A DNA stretch of 15,325 nt from Ignavibacteria bacterium (lineage in GTDB: Bacteria > Bacteroidota > Ignavibacteria > Tepidaquicellales > OLB5). The stretch covers positions 1 to 15,325 of the forward strand of contig JAOADS010000031.1 of the NCBI GenBank assembly GCA_026417195.1, read 5' to 3'. This document shows positions 1 to 7,484 of the stretch, piece by piece. Numbering within the stretch: the first letter of the stretch is position 1; each line of letters opens with the position of its first letter. The notes below the pieces were generated by a model. That model saw only the letters and a list, made by a program, of their open reading frames with translations, made no database searches and was not told where the DNA came from. Both the position numbers and the translations under genes were made by a program.

Positions 1-2095
1 CATCTAAGTAATTAACTTTTATACCGCTGCTAATTAAATAATCGTTAACATCATTGCAATCTAATCCAATGTTTTTTAGAACATCTGCAGATAAACTTTC
101 AAAAACATTAGTAGCATATTCTGTTATATCAAGAACTTCCTGCTTCCAGCTTAATTGATCTCCGTTAAAATATTTCACGCTGTTCCATGTTGTACCGTTG
201 TCACTGGATACTTCTATATAGGCATTATCCATAATCTCTATCTGATGTCTGTGCCAGAATGTAAGAATAGTAACCGGATTGGATGAAATATTTCTCCCGG
301 AAGCTAAGGTCATAGTCCTGTTGGTAGAGTTTGAATAGTTTCCTGTGGGACTTTCAGTGAACGACCTTGTTGGAGAATAAAACTGTGAAGTCGTAGTGTT
401 CCATCCACCAACCATAGTCCAGTTTCCGTTTCCGTTCTCAGCACTGTCAGCAAGTGTCAGGATTCCGCTACCTATACAGACATGAATTTTTTCTGTGTGA
501 ACAAGACTGGTATCATTTTGCCTGATGGTGAGCTGTATCGGTAATCCGGAATTCACAGGTGCATTGGTAAGAATATTAAAATTAAGTGTAACACTATCCT
601 GATAACCCGGAGCTATGCTGTTATAATTAAATGAAGCAGAAGAAATATTAATATATGGGCTTAGAGAAGTAAGCTGTATCTTTACATTCGGAGATGACAT
701 TAATCCTTTGTTTCTGAAATGTACCTTAAGATTTCCGGATTCTCCGGCACTGTAATTTAATTTATTAAGTCTCAAACTCGTAGGTGCCGTGTAACCGCCA
801 CAAGCTAGAGCAAAATAAATGTTACTCCAAACAGTTGACTGTGCAAGAGGTAAGATTCTTGACTGAGGAGGCCAGAAACCATCTGTTGAGGTTCCAACCT
901 CTGGAGTCATTGCTATAATTCTGGCATGACCGGAATCATTATAATACCAGTCATCCGTTACACCTCTAACTGGATATCCAAATGTGTCAAGGGATCTGCC
1001 TAATGTATAGTGATTCTGCAAAGCCATATCAGCAGACATGTTCTGGAAAATATTTTCATCAGGTGTAGGTGTTCCAGAATATCCCCATGGCCTTATGAAG
1101 TAATTACCGTATGTGTGATAACTTAATATTCCCCTGAAATTCCTTGAGTTAACAAAATTCATTGCATTAAATGTTTCAATCTGATCAAAAGGAGAATCTC
1201 CCCTGAAAGTCTCGGAGCCACACACAGTTGACGAACCTCCGCCAGACCAGTTCCAGAAAGCATAAGGCCCAAAGTTCCTGTTCATATCAGCTCCTATTCC
1301 TCCTGAACAGGGTTTGCGACTGATTCTCCACATACCGCCGCCATTTGGATTTGTTTGTCTGTTATATTCATAGCCGTCCGGATTAAAGACTGGCGTAAAA
1401 TAAAGTTCCCTGTAACGCAATATGTAAGTAGCTAAAGGATGAATGTTGTAATTTTCAAGCAACCAGTAGATGAAATAAATATTCTGTGTTGCACTCATCG
1501 GCTCGCGTGCATGAATAAGTGAATGGAACCAGACTTCTGGTCTTCCTGTCGGTGCATTAGGACTATTGGAAACTCTTACTGTCCACATAGGTCTGCCTTC
1601 ATGGGAGTTTCCTATGGAGAATTTCACTGAAATAAGTCCTGGATATTCCAATCTCATTGAGTCAAGCTTATTGATTATTTCCTGATAAGTAAGATATCCA
1701 CCCATAGAGCCGAAGACTGAATGACTGACATTGTAGTTTTCAACGGATTGAAGTATTGCAGCCCGTTTTTCAGCCTCTGTCATAACCGAGCGGGAATTAT
1801 AATATTCCATCCAGTCTGGAATCTGAATCAGATATGAAAGTCCAGTTTGTTTAAGAAGACCTATTTCAGTTTCCGAAAGCCAGGTAAGTATATAGTCATC
1901 AATAGATTCAGCATGATCTATATGCAGTCCGGCATTTTCAAGTCTTTCGAAATCTGAAGGTGTTGAAGCTGAAATCTTCACAAGTGAATATTTCTCCTGA
2001 ACATGATTTACTGAACCTGAATTAAATCCAAAAATAAAAAAACATATGATGGCAAAAAACAGAGAGAGAGAGAAGTAAATTTTAGGCGTATTCAT
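1..2095 (-). CDS. Secreted M14 zinc carboxypeptidase, multidomain, C-terminus cut by window edge
   Basis: Open from ATG at 2095 to the window edge (698 codons, no stop). Residues 1-24 form a signal peptide (MNTPKIYFSLSLFFAIICFF...), followed by a propeptide-like region to about residue 120 and an M14 carboxypeptidase domain (about 125-425). Catalytic elements can be read directly: the zinc ligands HARE (H195, E198), the substrate-binding pair in DMNRNFG (N272, R273), the third zinc ligand in SYHTYG (H327), and the catalytic glutamate in TPEVGT (E399). All key residues are present, so an active metallocarboxypeptidase is expected. After it come a CARDB-like beta domain (about 435-545) and a jelly-roll-like domain (from about 548, DSAENGNGNW, then IEVSSDNGTTW), as in large exported Bacteroidota enzymes. 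A type IX secretion C-terminal signal might lie beyond the edge; that is inference. It probably digests extracellular peptides. It is transcribed divergently from the 2309 operon. Confidence 0.9.
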   Translation of the reverse strand, partial: MNTPKIYFSLSLFFAIICFFIFGFNSGSVNHVQEKYSLVKISASTPSDFERLENAGLHIDHAESIDDYILTWLSETEIGLLKQTGLSYLIQIPDWMEYYNSRSVMTEAEKRAAILQSVENYNVSHSVFGSMGGYLTYQEIINKLDSMRLEYPGLISVKFSIGNSHEGRPMWTVRVSNSPNAPTGRPEVWFHSLIHAREPMSATQNIYFIYWLLENYNIHPLATYILRYRELYFTPVFNPDGYEYNRQTNPNGGGMWRISRKPCSGGIGADMNRNFGPYAFWNWSGGGSSTVCGSETFRGDSPFDQIETFNAMNFVNSRNFRGILSYHTYGNYFIRPWGYSGTPTPDENIFQNMSADMALQNHYTLGRSLDTFGYPVRGVTDDWYYNDSGHARIIAMTPEVGTSTDGFWPPQSRILPLAQSTVWSNIYFALACGGYTAPTSLRLNKLNYSAGESGNLKVHFRNKGLMSSPNVKIQLTSLSPYINISSASFNYNSIAPGYQDSVTLNFNILTNAPVNSGLPIQLTIRQNDTSLVHTEKIHVCIGSGILTLADSAENGNGNWTMVGGWNTTTSQFYSPTRSFTESPTGNYSNSTNRTMTLASGRNISSNPVTILTFWHRHQIEIMDNAYIEVSSDNGTTWNSVKYFNGDQLSWKQEVLDITEYATNVFESLSADVLKNIGLDCNDVNDYLISSGIKVNYLD

Positions 2096-2224
2096 TCCTG
2101 TTAATTATATGGTTTTTATTTAATCTAATTTATGGATTAATTAATTTATCTTCAATATTATTAAGTAAAGATTAATTAGGGTTATTAGTTAGGTTCTTTC
2201 ATTACAGTAAACCATACTCAAGAA

Positions 2225-2255
2225 TTGTATCAAGCCTAATAATTAGTTAATTTTG
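2225..2255 (+). promoter_or_regulatory. Probable Bacteroidota-type promoter of the 2309-3661 operon
   Basis: The -33 element TTG (2225-2227) and the -7 element TAATTTTG (2248-2255) are separated by 20 bases. This matches the Bacteroidota housekeeping consensus TTG-N17..23-TAnnTTTG. Transcription would begin near 2261, giving a leader of about 48 bases before the ATG at 2309. The rest of the 2096-2308 divergent gap is AT-rich. I found no equally good promoter for the leftward peptidase gene. Confidence 0.45.
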
Positions 2256-2308
2256 CAATATAACAATCATAAAGAAACTTTTAAAACATAGCAGGTATTA
2301 AAGAAAAT

Positions 2309-2788
2309 ATGAAGAAAATACTTTACATCTCACTGGCATTATTAGTTATAAACACATCATATGCCCAGTTTAAGGAGATTCCTGAGAGAACTAAAACTAA
2401 ATTGAAAAGCGGGCTTATACTTGGTTTCATCAATCCGGAAAACTTTTCATTAACTCATTCATTTAATATTTCGTATTACAATAGCGGTAACACAAATATA
2501 AGTTTAACATCTTATACTGCTACAGTTGGTTATAAAATCTCAGATAATATGAATCTGGATGCAGACATAACAATGCAATACTCCCCATACGCATCAATAA
2601 ATCACAGTAATATAACTAACAAAGAATTCCAGAGATCTTTGAGCGGAATAAGCTTAAGTAGAGTATCATTTAATTACCGTCCGTTTAAAAATATGTTCAT
2701 CAACATAAATTACTACAACAACAGTAATTCATTTTACGGCAGATATTACAAAGGATTTTTAAATCCTTTCTGGGATGTGAATTATTAA
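2309..2788 (+). CDS. Small secreted protein, possibly an outer-membrane beta-barrel
   Basis: This 159-residue protein has a clear signal peptide (MKKILYISLALLVINTSYAQ, cleavage probably after A19). The mature part is rich in Asn, Ser, Tyr and Ile, with alternating polar and hydrophobic stretches typical of outer-membrane beta strands (for example SYTATVGYKI and VSFNYRPF), and no cysteines. No catalytic motif is visible and I do not recognise a named family. The ATG lies 48 bases downstream of a plausible promoter; only a weak GCAGG precedes it. It is the first gene of an apparent operon with a LytR_C-domain protein and rsfS, 24 bases upstream of the next start. A small envelope role is inferred from the signal peptide and composition only. 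It could equally be a periplasmic beta-sandwich protein. Confidence 0.7.
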   Translation: MKKILYISLALLVINTSYAQFKEIPERTKTKLKSGLILGFINPENFSLTHSFNISYYNSGNTNISLTSYTATVGYKISDNMNLDADITMQYSPYASINHSNITNKEFQRSLSGISLSRVSFNYRPFKNMFININYYNNSNSFYGRYYKGFLNPFWDVNY

Positions 2789-2812
2789 TCCCTTAAAATT
2801 AACTTATAAGAA

Positions 2813-3301
2813 TTGCAGGGAGAAACCTTAAAACACTACTCTTTTAATATTCTGATAGTATTACTCCTTGTTATAACTCTTTTTCTTTCATATAGTTTTA
2901 TAAAACGAATCTATGCAGACAAGCCAGAGGTAAAGTTTCAGCCGGTTGATTCAACATCTTTTATCACGAAACAATCCATAGGAAAAACCCTCCAGATAGA
3001 TATACAGAATGCTTGTGGAGTACAGGGAATAGCTGAAAAATTTACAGAATATCTGCGTTCAAAAGGGTTTGATGTTGTTGAGATGGGAAATTTTTCAACA
3101 CAGGATATAAAAACAACTATGGTGATAGACCGAGCAGGAAACCTTGCCAATGCACGACGTGTGGCACTGGCTTTAGGAGTTTCTCCGAAATATGTTATTC
3201 AGCAAATGAATAAAAATTACTTTCTTGATGCTACTGTTGTAATAGGAAAAGACTATGAGGAATTACTCCCGTTTAAAAAAGAACCTGCTGCTAAAGAATA
3301 A
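2813..3301 (+). CDS. Membrane-anchored LytR_C-domain protein
   Basis: The 162-residue protein begins at TTG 2813. The in-frame stop TAA at 2807-2809 leaves no earlier start, and no later ATG comes before the conserved domain. Residues 11-31 (FNILIVLLLVITLFLSYSF) form one transmembrane anchor with a short cytoplasmic N-terminus. Residues about 60-154 resemble the LytR/CpsA/Psr C-terminal domain (LytR_C): IDIQNACGVQGIAEKF, then LRSKGFDVVEMGNF, TTMVIDRAGN, ARRVALALG, and the end strand DATVVIGKDY. There is no LCP phosphotransferase domain, so no cell-wall ligase activity should be assumed. The domain presumably faces the periplasm. It is placed 15 bases before rsfS. Function is unknown; envelope or peptidoglycan association is inferred from the family. 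Confidence 0.8.
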   Translation: MQGETLKHYSFNILIVLLLVITLFLSYSFIKRIYADKPEVKFQPVDSTSFITKQSIGKTLQIDIQNACGVQGIAEKFTEYLRSKGFDVVEMGNFSTQDIKTTMVIDRAGNLANARRVALALGVSPKYVIQQMNKNYFLDATVVIGKDYEELLPFKKEPAAKE

Positions 3302-3316
3302 TAAAGTTAATAAAAG

Positions 3317-3661
3317 TTGGATTCAGAAAAACTCGCATTTAAACTCGCCCGGTTGGCTCTTACAAAAAAAGCTGATGATGTAAAGGTGCTTGATTTAAGA
3401 GGTATTACTACTATTACTGACTTTTTCGTAATTTGTAGTGCTTATTCAGATCCTCAGGTGAAAGCTGTTTCGGAAGCTATAATCAACGGTGCTAAGGAAC
3501 TTGGAGAAAAAGTATGGCATAAGGAGGGATTATCTCAGAAAACATGGGTATTGCTGGATTTTGTTGATGTAGTTGTCCATATTTTCCACCCTGAAACGAG
3601 AAACTTTTATAAACTGGAGAAACTCTGGGGCGACGCAGAAATAACTGAGGTGAAAAACTGA
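3317..3661 (+). CDS. rsfS: Ribosomal silencing factor RsfS
   Basis: The 114-residue protein (usual family length about 105-130) matches RsfS (YbeB/DUF143) throughout. Core motifs are DLRGITTITDFFVIC (26-40), the SDPQVKAV helix (44-51), WHKEG (67-71), WVLLDFVDVVVHIF (77-90) and FYKLEKLWGDAE (97-108). RsfS binds ribosomal protein uL14 on the large subunit, blocks subunit joining and lowers translation during nutrient limitation. The start is TTG 3317: a stop at 3311-3313 lies just upstream in frame, and the next TTG would remove conserved N-terminal residues. It is probably co-transcribed with the two envelope-type genes before it. Its stop codon is only 5 bases from the stop of convergent accC, which leaves no room for a conventional terminator between them. 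Confidence 0.95.
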   Translation: MDSEKLAFKLARLALTKKADDVKVLDLRGITTITDFFVICSAYSDPQVKAVSEAIINGAKELGEKVWHKEGLSQKTWVLLDFVDVVVHIFHPETRNFYKLEKLWGDAEITEVKN

Positions 3662-3666
3662 ATAGC

Positions 3667-5004
3667 TTAAGCCAATCCATACTTTTCTATAAAACTGGTA
3701 TCAAAATCACCTTCTATGAATTTCTCATGATGCATTACTTTCTTATGAAAAGGTATGGTTGTATGAATTCCCTCTATAACAAACTCATCAAGCGCCCGGT
3801 ACATTCTTTTTATTGCCTCTTCTCTGTCATCCGCAGTTACTATAAGTTTTGCAATCATGGAGTCATAAAAAGGAGGAATTACATAACCTGAATACGCATG
3901 AGTATCAACCCTTACCCCAAGGCCTCCCGGAACATGAAATGCAGTGATCTTGCCGGGCGAAGGAGCAAAATTCCTCTCCGGATTCTCTGCATTAATTCTA
4001 CATTCAATGGAATGACCCTTCCGCTTTATTTTTTTGGTTTTTATTTTAAGTCCTGAAGCTATTGCTATCTGCTCCCTTATCAGATCAACACCCGTTACCT
4101 GTTCGGTAACGGGATGCTCAACCTGAATACGGGTATTCATCTCCATGAAATAGAAATTTTTATTTTTGTCAACTATGAACTCAATTGTCCCGGCGCCTTC
4201 ATAATTAACTGACTTAGCTCCTTTAACAGCAGCCAGTCCCATAGCTTCCCTTATCTCATCATCTATAAACGGAGACGGAGTCTCTTCAATTAATTTCTGA
4301 TGCCTTCTTTGTACTGTGCAATCCCTTTCGCCGAGATGAATAACGTTCCCGTGCTGATCTCCCAGAACCTGAATTTCAATATGTCTTGGCTCTTCAACAA
4401 ATTTTTCTATATAAACATCACCGTTACCGAATGCACTTAAAGCTTCATTTGTTGCCATGTTGAAACTTGATTCCATTTCATTTTCATCTCTTACAATTCT
4501 CATTCCCTTGCCACCGCCTCCTGCAGAAGCTTTTATTAAAACTGGATAACCAAATTCCTTTGCTATTTTTTTAGCTTCTGAAACATTTTTCACAACTCCG
4601 TCACTTCCGGGCACAACAGGAACTTTAGCTTTCTTCATAGTGTCTTTAGCAAAAGCCTTATCTCCCATTGCTCTTATCATATCCGGAGAAGGACCTATAA
4701 ATTTTATATCTGATTCTTCACATATCTCGGAAAACTCGGCATTCTCTGCAAGGAATCCGTAACCCGGATGAATAGCATCAACATTTGTTATTTCAGCTGC
4801 AGCAATAATTCTTGGAATATTGAGATAGCTTTCGCGTGAAGGAGCAGGTCCTATACATACAGCTTCATCAGCAAACCTGACATGAAGTGAATCCTTATCT
4901 GCCTCTGAGTAAACTGCAACTGTTTTTATACCCATATCGCGGCAGGTTCTTATAACCCTGAGAGCAATCTCTCCCCTGTTCGCTATTAATATTTTCTTGA
5001 ACAC
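3667..5004 (-). CDS. accC: Biotin carboxylase subunit of acetyl-CoA carboxylase
   Basis: A 445-residue full-length AccC. It performs the ATP-dependent carboxylation of biotin on AccB, the first half-reaction of malonyl-CoA synthesis for fatty acids. The start is GTG at 5004, fixed by the canonical N-terminus MFKKILIANRGEIALRVIRT. It has the biotin-carboxylase N-domain (1-110), ATP-grasp (113-320) and C-domain (330-440). Conserved residues include K116, K158, the glycine loop AGGGGKG (161-167), H208, K237, E275, E288, N290, R292 and E296 (MEMNTRIQVEHPVTE), all as in active enzymes. Only 3 bases separate it from the accB stop, so translation is probably coupled. The carboxyltransferase subunits (accA/accD, or propionyl-type) are not in the window, so propionyl-CoA carboxylase use cannot be excluded. 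Confidence 0.97.
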   Translation of the reverse strand: MFKKILIANRGEIALRVIRTCRDMGIKTVAVYSEADKDSLHVRFADEAVCIGPAPSRESYLNIPRIIAAAEITNVDAIHPGYGFLAENAEFSEICEESDIKFIGPSPDMIRAMGDKAFAKDTMKKAKVPVVPGSDGVVKNVSEAKKIAKEFGYPVLIKASAGGGGKGMRIVRDENEMESSFNMATNEALSAFGNGDVYIEKFVEEPRHIEIQVLGDQHGNVIHLGERDCTVQRRHQKLIEETPSPFIDDEIREAMGLAAVKGAKSVNYEGAGTIEFIVDKNKNFYFMEMNTRIQVEHPVTEQVTGVDLIREQIAIASGLKIKTKKIKRKGHSIECRINAENPERNFAPSPGKITAFHVPGGLGVRVDTHAYSGYVIPPFYDSMIAKLIVTADDREEAIKRMYRALDEFVIEGIHTTIPFHKKVMHHEKFIEGDFDTSFIEKYGLA

Positions 5005-5007
5005 TGT

Positions 5008-5511
5008 TTAGCTGGGTTCAATGAGAAATATGACCTGATTGTATTCAACCGGCTGTCCGTTTTCAACAAGTATTTTAACTATCTTACCATCATGTTCACT
5101 TTCTATCTCATTCATCAGCTTCATAGCTTCAATAATACAAAGCACTGTACCTTTCGTAACTACCTGCCCTACCTGAACATATGGATCAGCATTAGGAGAT
5201 GGTGCTCGGTAAAAAGTACCTACAATCGGAGAACGAACTTCAATAAGTTCTTTACTTGAAGGATGTGATTTTTCTCTTTCCGGAGAAGAAATCTGTTCAG
5301 TAACAGGCTGAGACTCCGGAACAGATTGGACTTGAGGTATTGTAAATGACTGAACCGGAACAAAAGGAGGATTATTTTGAAGATTAACTTCAGGATTTTT
5401 TGATTTTACAACCTTGAGTCTTGTCCCCTCCTCTTCTATTTCAATCTCACTGATGTTACCTGACTCGATCAGCTTAATCAGCTTTTTAATGTAGTTTAAA
5501 TCTGTTTTCAT
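5008..5511 (-). CDS. accB: Biotin carboxyl carrier protein of acetyl-CoA carboxylase
   Basis: This 167-residue BCCP is the carrier whose biotin is carboxylated by AccC and then delivered to the carboxyltransferase. An N-terminal helical region (1-38, MKTDLNYIKKLIKLIESGNI...) is followed by a Pro/Ser/Gln/Glu-rich flexible linker (about 40-88) and a biotinyl-lipoyl domain (about 90-167). The biotinylation motif EAMKLMNEI places the modified lysine at K131, 37 residues from the end, the usual distance. VEYNQVIFLIEPS gives the normal C-terminus. A good Shine-Dalgarno (AAAGGA, read leftward at about 5513-5518) sits just before the ATG. It lies 40 bases downstream of efp and 3 bases upstream of accC, the common efp-accB-accC order. 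Confidence 0.97.
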   Translation of the reverse strand: MKTDLNYIKKLIKLIESGNISEIEIEEEGTRLKVVKSKNPEVNLQNNPPFVPVQSFTIPQVQSVPESQPVTEQISSPEREKSHPSSKELIEVRSPIVGTFYRAPSPNADPYVQVGQVVTKGTVLCIIEAMKLMNEIESEHDGKIVKILVENGQPVEYNQVIFLIEPS

Positions 5512-5551
5512 TTCCTTTGGTTTTATTTATCCGATTTAAATTATCCTGAAG

Positions 5552-6115
5552 TTATTTCTTAACTCTTTCTATGTATTCACCAGTTCTCGAATCTACCTTA
5601 ATTACATCGCCTTCCTCAATAAATAAAGGAGCATTTATTACTGCTCCGGTTTCTGTTTTTACCTGTTTTGTTCCGCCGGTAGCAGTATCACCCTTTATTC
5701 CCGGTGGTGCTTCAATAACCTTTAGTTCCACGTGAGGGGGGAGCTCAACTGAAACCGGGACCTCTCCGTTAAACATAATCTGAACATTCTCTCCTTCTTT
5801 AAGGTATAGTGACTGTTCACCGATTATATCTTCGGAAACTGAAACCTGATCAAAATTTTCATTATCCATAAAAACATAACCTGTACCATCCTTATAGAGA
5901 TATTGAAAATTTCTCGTCTCCAGCCTTACAACTTCAATTTCTTCGCCAGATCTGAAACGGTTTTCAATCATCTTTCCGTTTTTAAGATTTTTCATCTTAA
6001 CCTGATAAAATGCCCTGAGATTACCCGGTGTACGGTGTTCCCATTTCGTTACTACGTGAAGTTCTCCGTTAAATTTTATTACAAGTCCGTTTCTTAAATC
6101 TGAAGTCGTAGCCAT
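5552..6115 (-). CDS. efp: Translation elongation factor P
   Basis: This 187-residue protein has the normal EF-P length and three beta-barrel domains. Domain I is a KOW-like barrel at 1-65, an OB domain follows at about 68-130, and the C-terminal domain ends TGEYIERVKK. EF-P enters the ribosomal E-site and rescues ribosomes stalled on consecutive prolines. The tip loop of domain I reads PGNLRAF (30-36). Compared with E. coli PGKGQAF, the position of the beta-lysylated Lys34 is Asn32, and an arginine (R34) sits two residues later. I recall the same TPGNLRAFYQ loop from Chlorobi EF-P, so this supports placement in the Chlorobi/Ignavibacteria region and argues against lysylation by EpmA. No modification gene lies nearby. 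It is the first gene of the efp-accB-accC operon, with its own predicted promoter at 6218-6248. Confidence 0.97.
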   Translation of the reverse strand: MATTSDLRNGLVIKFNGELHVVTKWEHRTPGNLRAFYQVKMKNLKNGKMIENRFRSGEEIEVVRLETRNFQYLYKDGTGYVFMDNENFDQVSVSEDIIGEQSLYLKEGENVQIMFNGEVPVSVELPPHVELKVIEAPPGIKGDTATGGTKQVKTETGAVINAPLFIEEGDVIKVDSRTGEYIERVKK

Positions 6116-6217
6116 TTTTTGAAGGAAGATTTATAAAAAACCAAAAATCTAACATTTTTTCAGTCAAAGGTAACCGAAAAAGTAAAAATTAATTTTTAGA
6201 AACTTAATATTATTTTA

Positions 6218-6248
6218 CAAATATACCTATATGCTATTGTAAATTCAA
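6218..6248 (-). promoter_or_regulatory. Probable Bacteroidota-type promoter of efp-accB-accC
   Basis: Read leftward, TTG (6246-6248) is followed after 20 bases by TATATTTG (6218-6225), matching TTG-N17..23-TAnnTTTG. The transcript would start near 6212, giving a leader of about 96 bases before the efp ATG at 6115. The 190-base gap (6116-6305) otherwise holds AT-rich sequence. I saw no convincing terminator hairpin for the upstream glycan operon within it. Confidence 0.45.
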
Positions 6249-6305
6249 CCAATGCCAATGATAGAGAAACATTCCGCATTAATTTAGTATCAGAGAAAAC
6301 GAGGA

Positions 6306-7484
6306 TCAGGAAGTTAGGTATTTCCAAGCTATATATGCCATAAGCCCAGCGCCAACAGGTAGTGTTTTCTCATCAAGATTCATAGTTGCAGTATGAAGAC
6401 CTGTGGTATTTCCTGCGCCTATCCAGTAAAAAGAACCGGGTACCTCTTTCAGATAATAAGCAAAATCTTCAGCATACATAAATCTTTCTCCTCTGAAAAC
6501 TCCCTTATATCCAAGATAGTCTTTTGCTGCACTTTCTGCAAACAATGTCTCATCTGGAGAATTTACCAGTTCCGGATAACCGTGGGATATTTCAAACCTG
6601 TAAGACGCTCCATATGATTTTGTTATACCTCTAAGTAACTTTTCAATATCCTTAATTACTTTCCTTCTAACAGACTCCTTCAAGGTTCTCAGTGTTCCCG
6701 ATAACTTGACTTCTTCCGGAATAACATTTGTAGCACTACCACCGTGAATACTGCAGATAGAAAGCACAACGCTTTCATAAGGATCAGTTTTTCTTGAAAC
6801 AATAGTTTGGATTGAACTGATGAAAACACTGGCAACCAAAACCGGATCAACAGTTACCTGCGGCTTAGCTGCATGTCCCGATCTGCCTTTAATTGTAACA
6901 TACAATTCATCCTGTGATGCCATCATAGTACCTGGGTAAAACCCAACCGTTCCGGCTTTTTTGTCCGGAAGTATGTGCTGACCGAAAATAGCATCAACTT
7001 TTGGGTTTTTGAGAACTCCATTTTTGATCATAACCGATGCACCTCCGGGATTTTTTTCCTCAGCTGGCTGAAAAATAAGCTTAACTGAACCTTCAAAATC
7101 ATCTCTGATTTCAGATAAAATTCTCCCAGCGCCGAAAAGCATGGCACTGTGAGCATCATGACCGCATGCATGCATAACGCCTCTGTTCCGTGAACTGAAG
7201 GGAAGACCGGTCTTTTCTTCAATTGGTAACGCGTCAATATCAGCCCTCAGTGCTACACATTTACCCTTTTTGGAACCTTTAATCAAAGCAACGAAACCGG
7301 TTTCCGTAATTCTTTTTATCCCATCTGGCCTGAATTTAGCAACTTCAGATTCAAGCAGAGACGTAGTCCGGTGTTCCTTAAACGAAAGTTCGGGATTTGC
7401 ATGAAGTTTTCTTCTGAGGTTTATTATCTGAGGCGTAAATTTTAGAGAAAGATCTTTTATTTTATTTATCATTTCACGACTCAT
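6306..7484 (-). CDS. M20D-family metallo-amidohydrolase (hippurate/IAA-amino-acid hydrolase type)
   Basis: A 392-residue M20 peptidase-family enzyme of the amidohydrolase (ILR1/hippuricase) subgroup. These cleave N-acyl amino acids or related amides using a dinuclear metal site. Metal ligands are visible: C107 and H109 in MHACGHDAH (104-112), the glutamate pair in QPAEE (E142/E143), H170 in FGQHILP, and H364 in GLHTATMNLDE. The dimerisation domain, starting near TIKGRSGHAAKP, interrupts the catalytic domain as expected. No signal peptide is present, so it is probably cytoplasmic. Its ATG overlaps the wzi-like stop by one base (TGATG), implying coupled translation as the last gene of the glycan operon. 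The substrate is unknown. Deacylation of an amide-bearing sugar or an acyl-amino acid is possible, but only from context. Confidence 0.9.
   Translation of the reverse strand: MSREMINKIKDLSLKFTPQIINLRRKLHANPELSFKEHRTTSLLESEVAKFRPDGIKRITETGFVALIKGSKKGKCVALRADIDALPIEEKTGLPFSSRNRGVMHACGHDAHSAMLFGAGRILSEIRDDFEGSVKLIFQPAEEKNPGGASVMIKNGVLKNPKVDAIFGQHILPDKKAGTVGFYPGTMMASQDELYVTIKGRSGHAAKPQVTVDPVLVASVFISSIQTIVSRKTDPYESVVLSICSIHGGSATNVIPEEVKLSGTLRTLKESVRRKVIKDIEKLLRGITKSYGASYRFEISHGYPELVNSPDETLFAESAAKDYLGYKGVFRGERFMYAEDFAYYLKEVPGSFYWIGAGNTTGLHTATMNLDEKTLPVGAGLMAYIAWKYLTS

Noticed and set aside
2096..2224. Promoter for the leftward M14 peptidase (candidate TAATATTG)
   Set aside because: The element has a mismatch and no TTG at the required spacing, so it is not supported.
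6249..6305. Terminator after the M20 gene (TGATA...TATCA inverted pair)
   Set aside because: The stem is only 5 bases with a long loop and no T-run; it is probably chance in AT-rich DNA.
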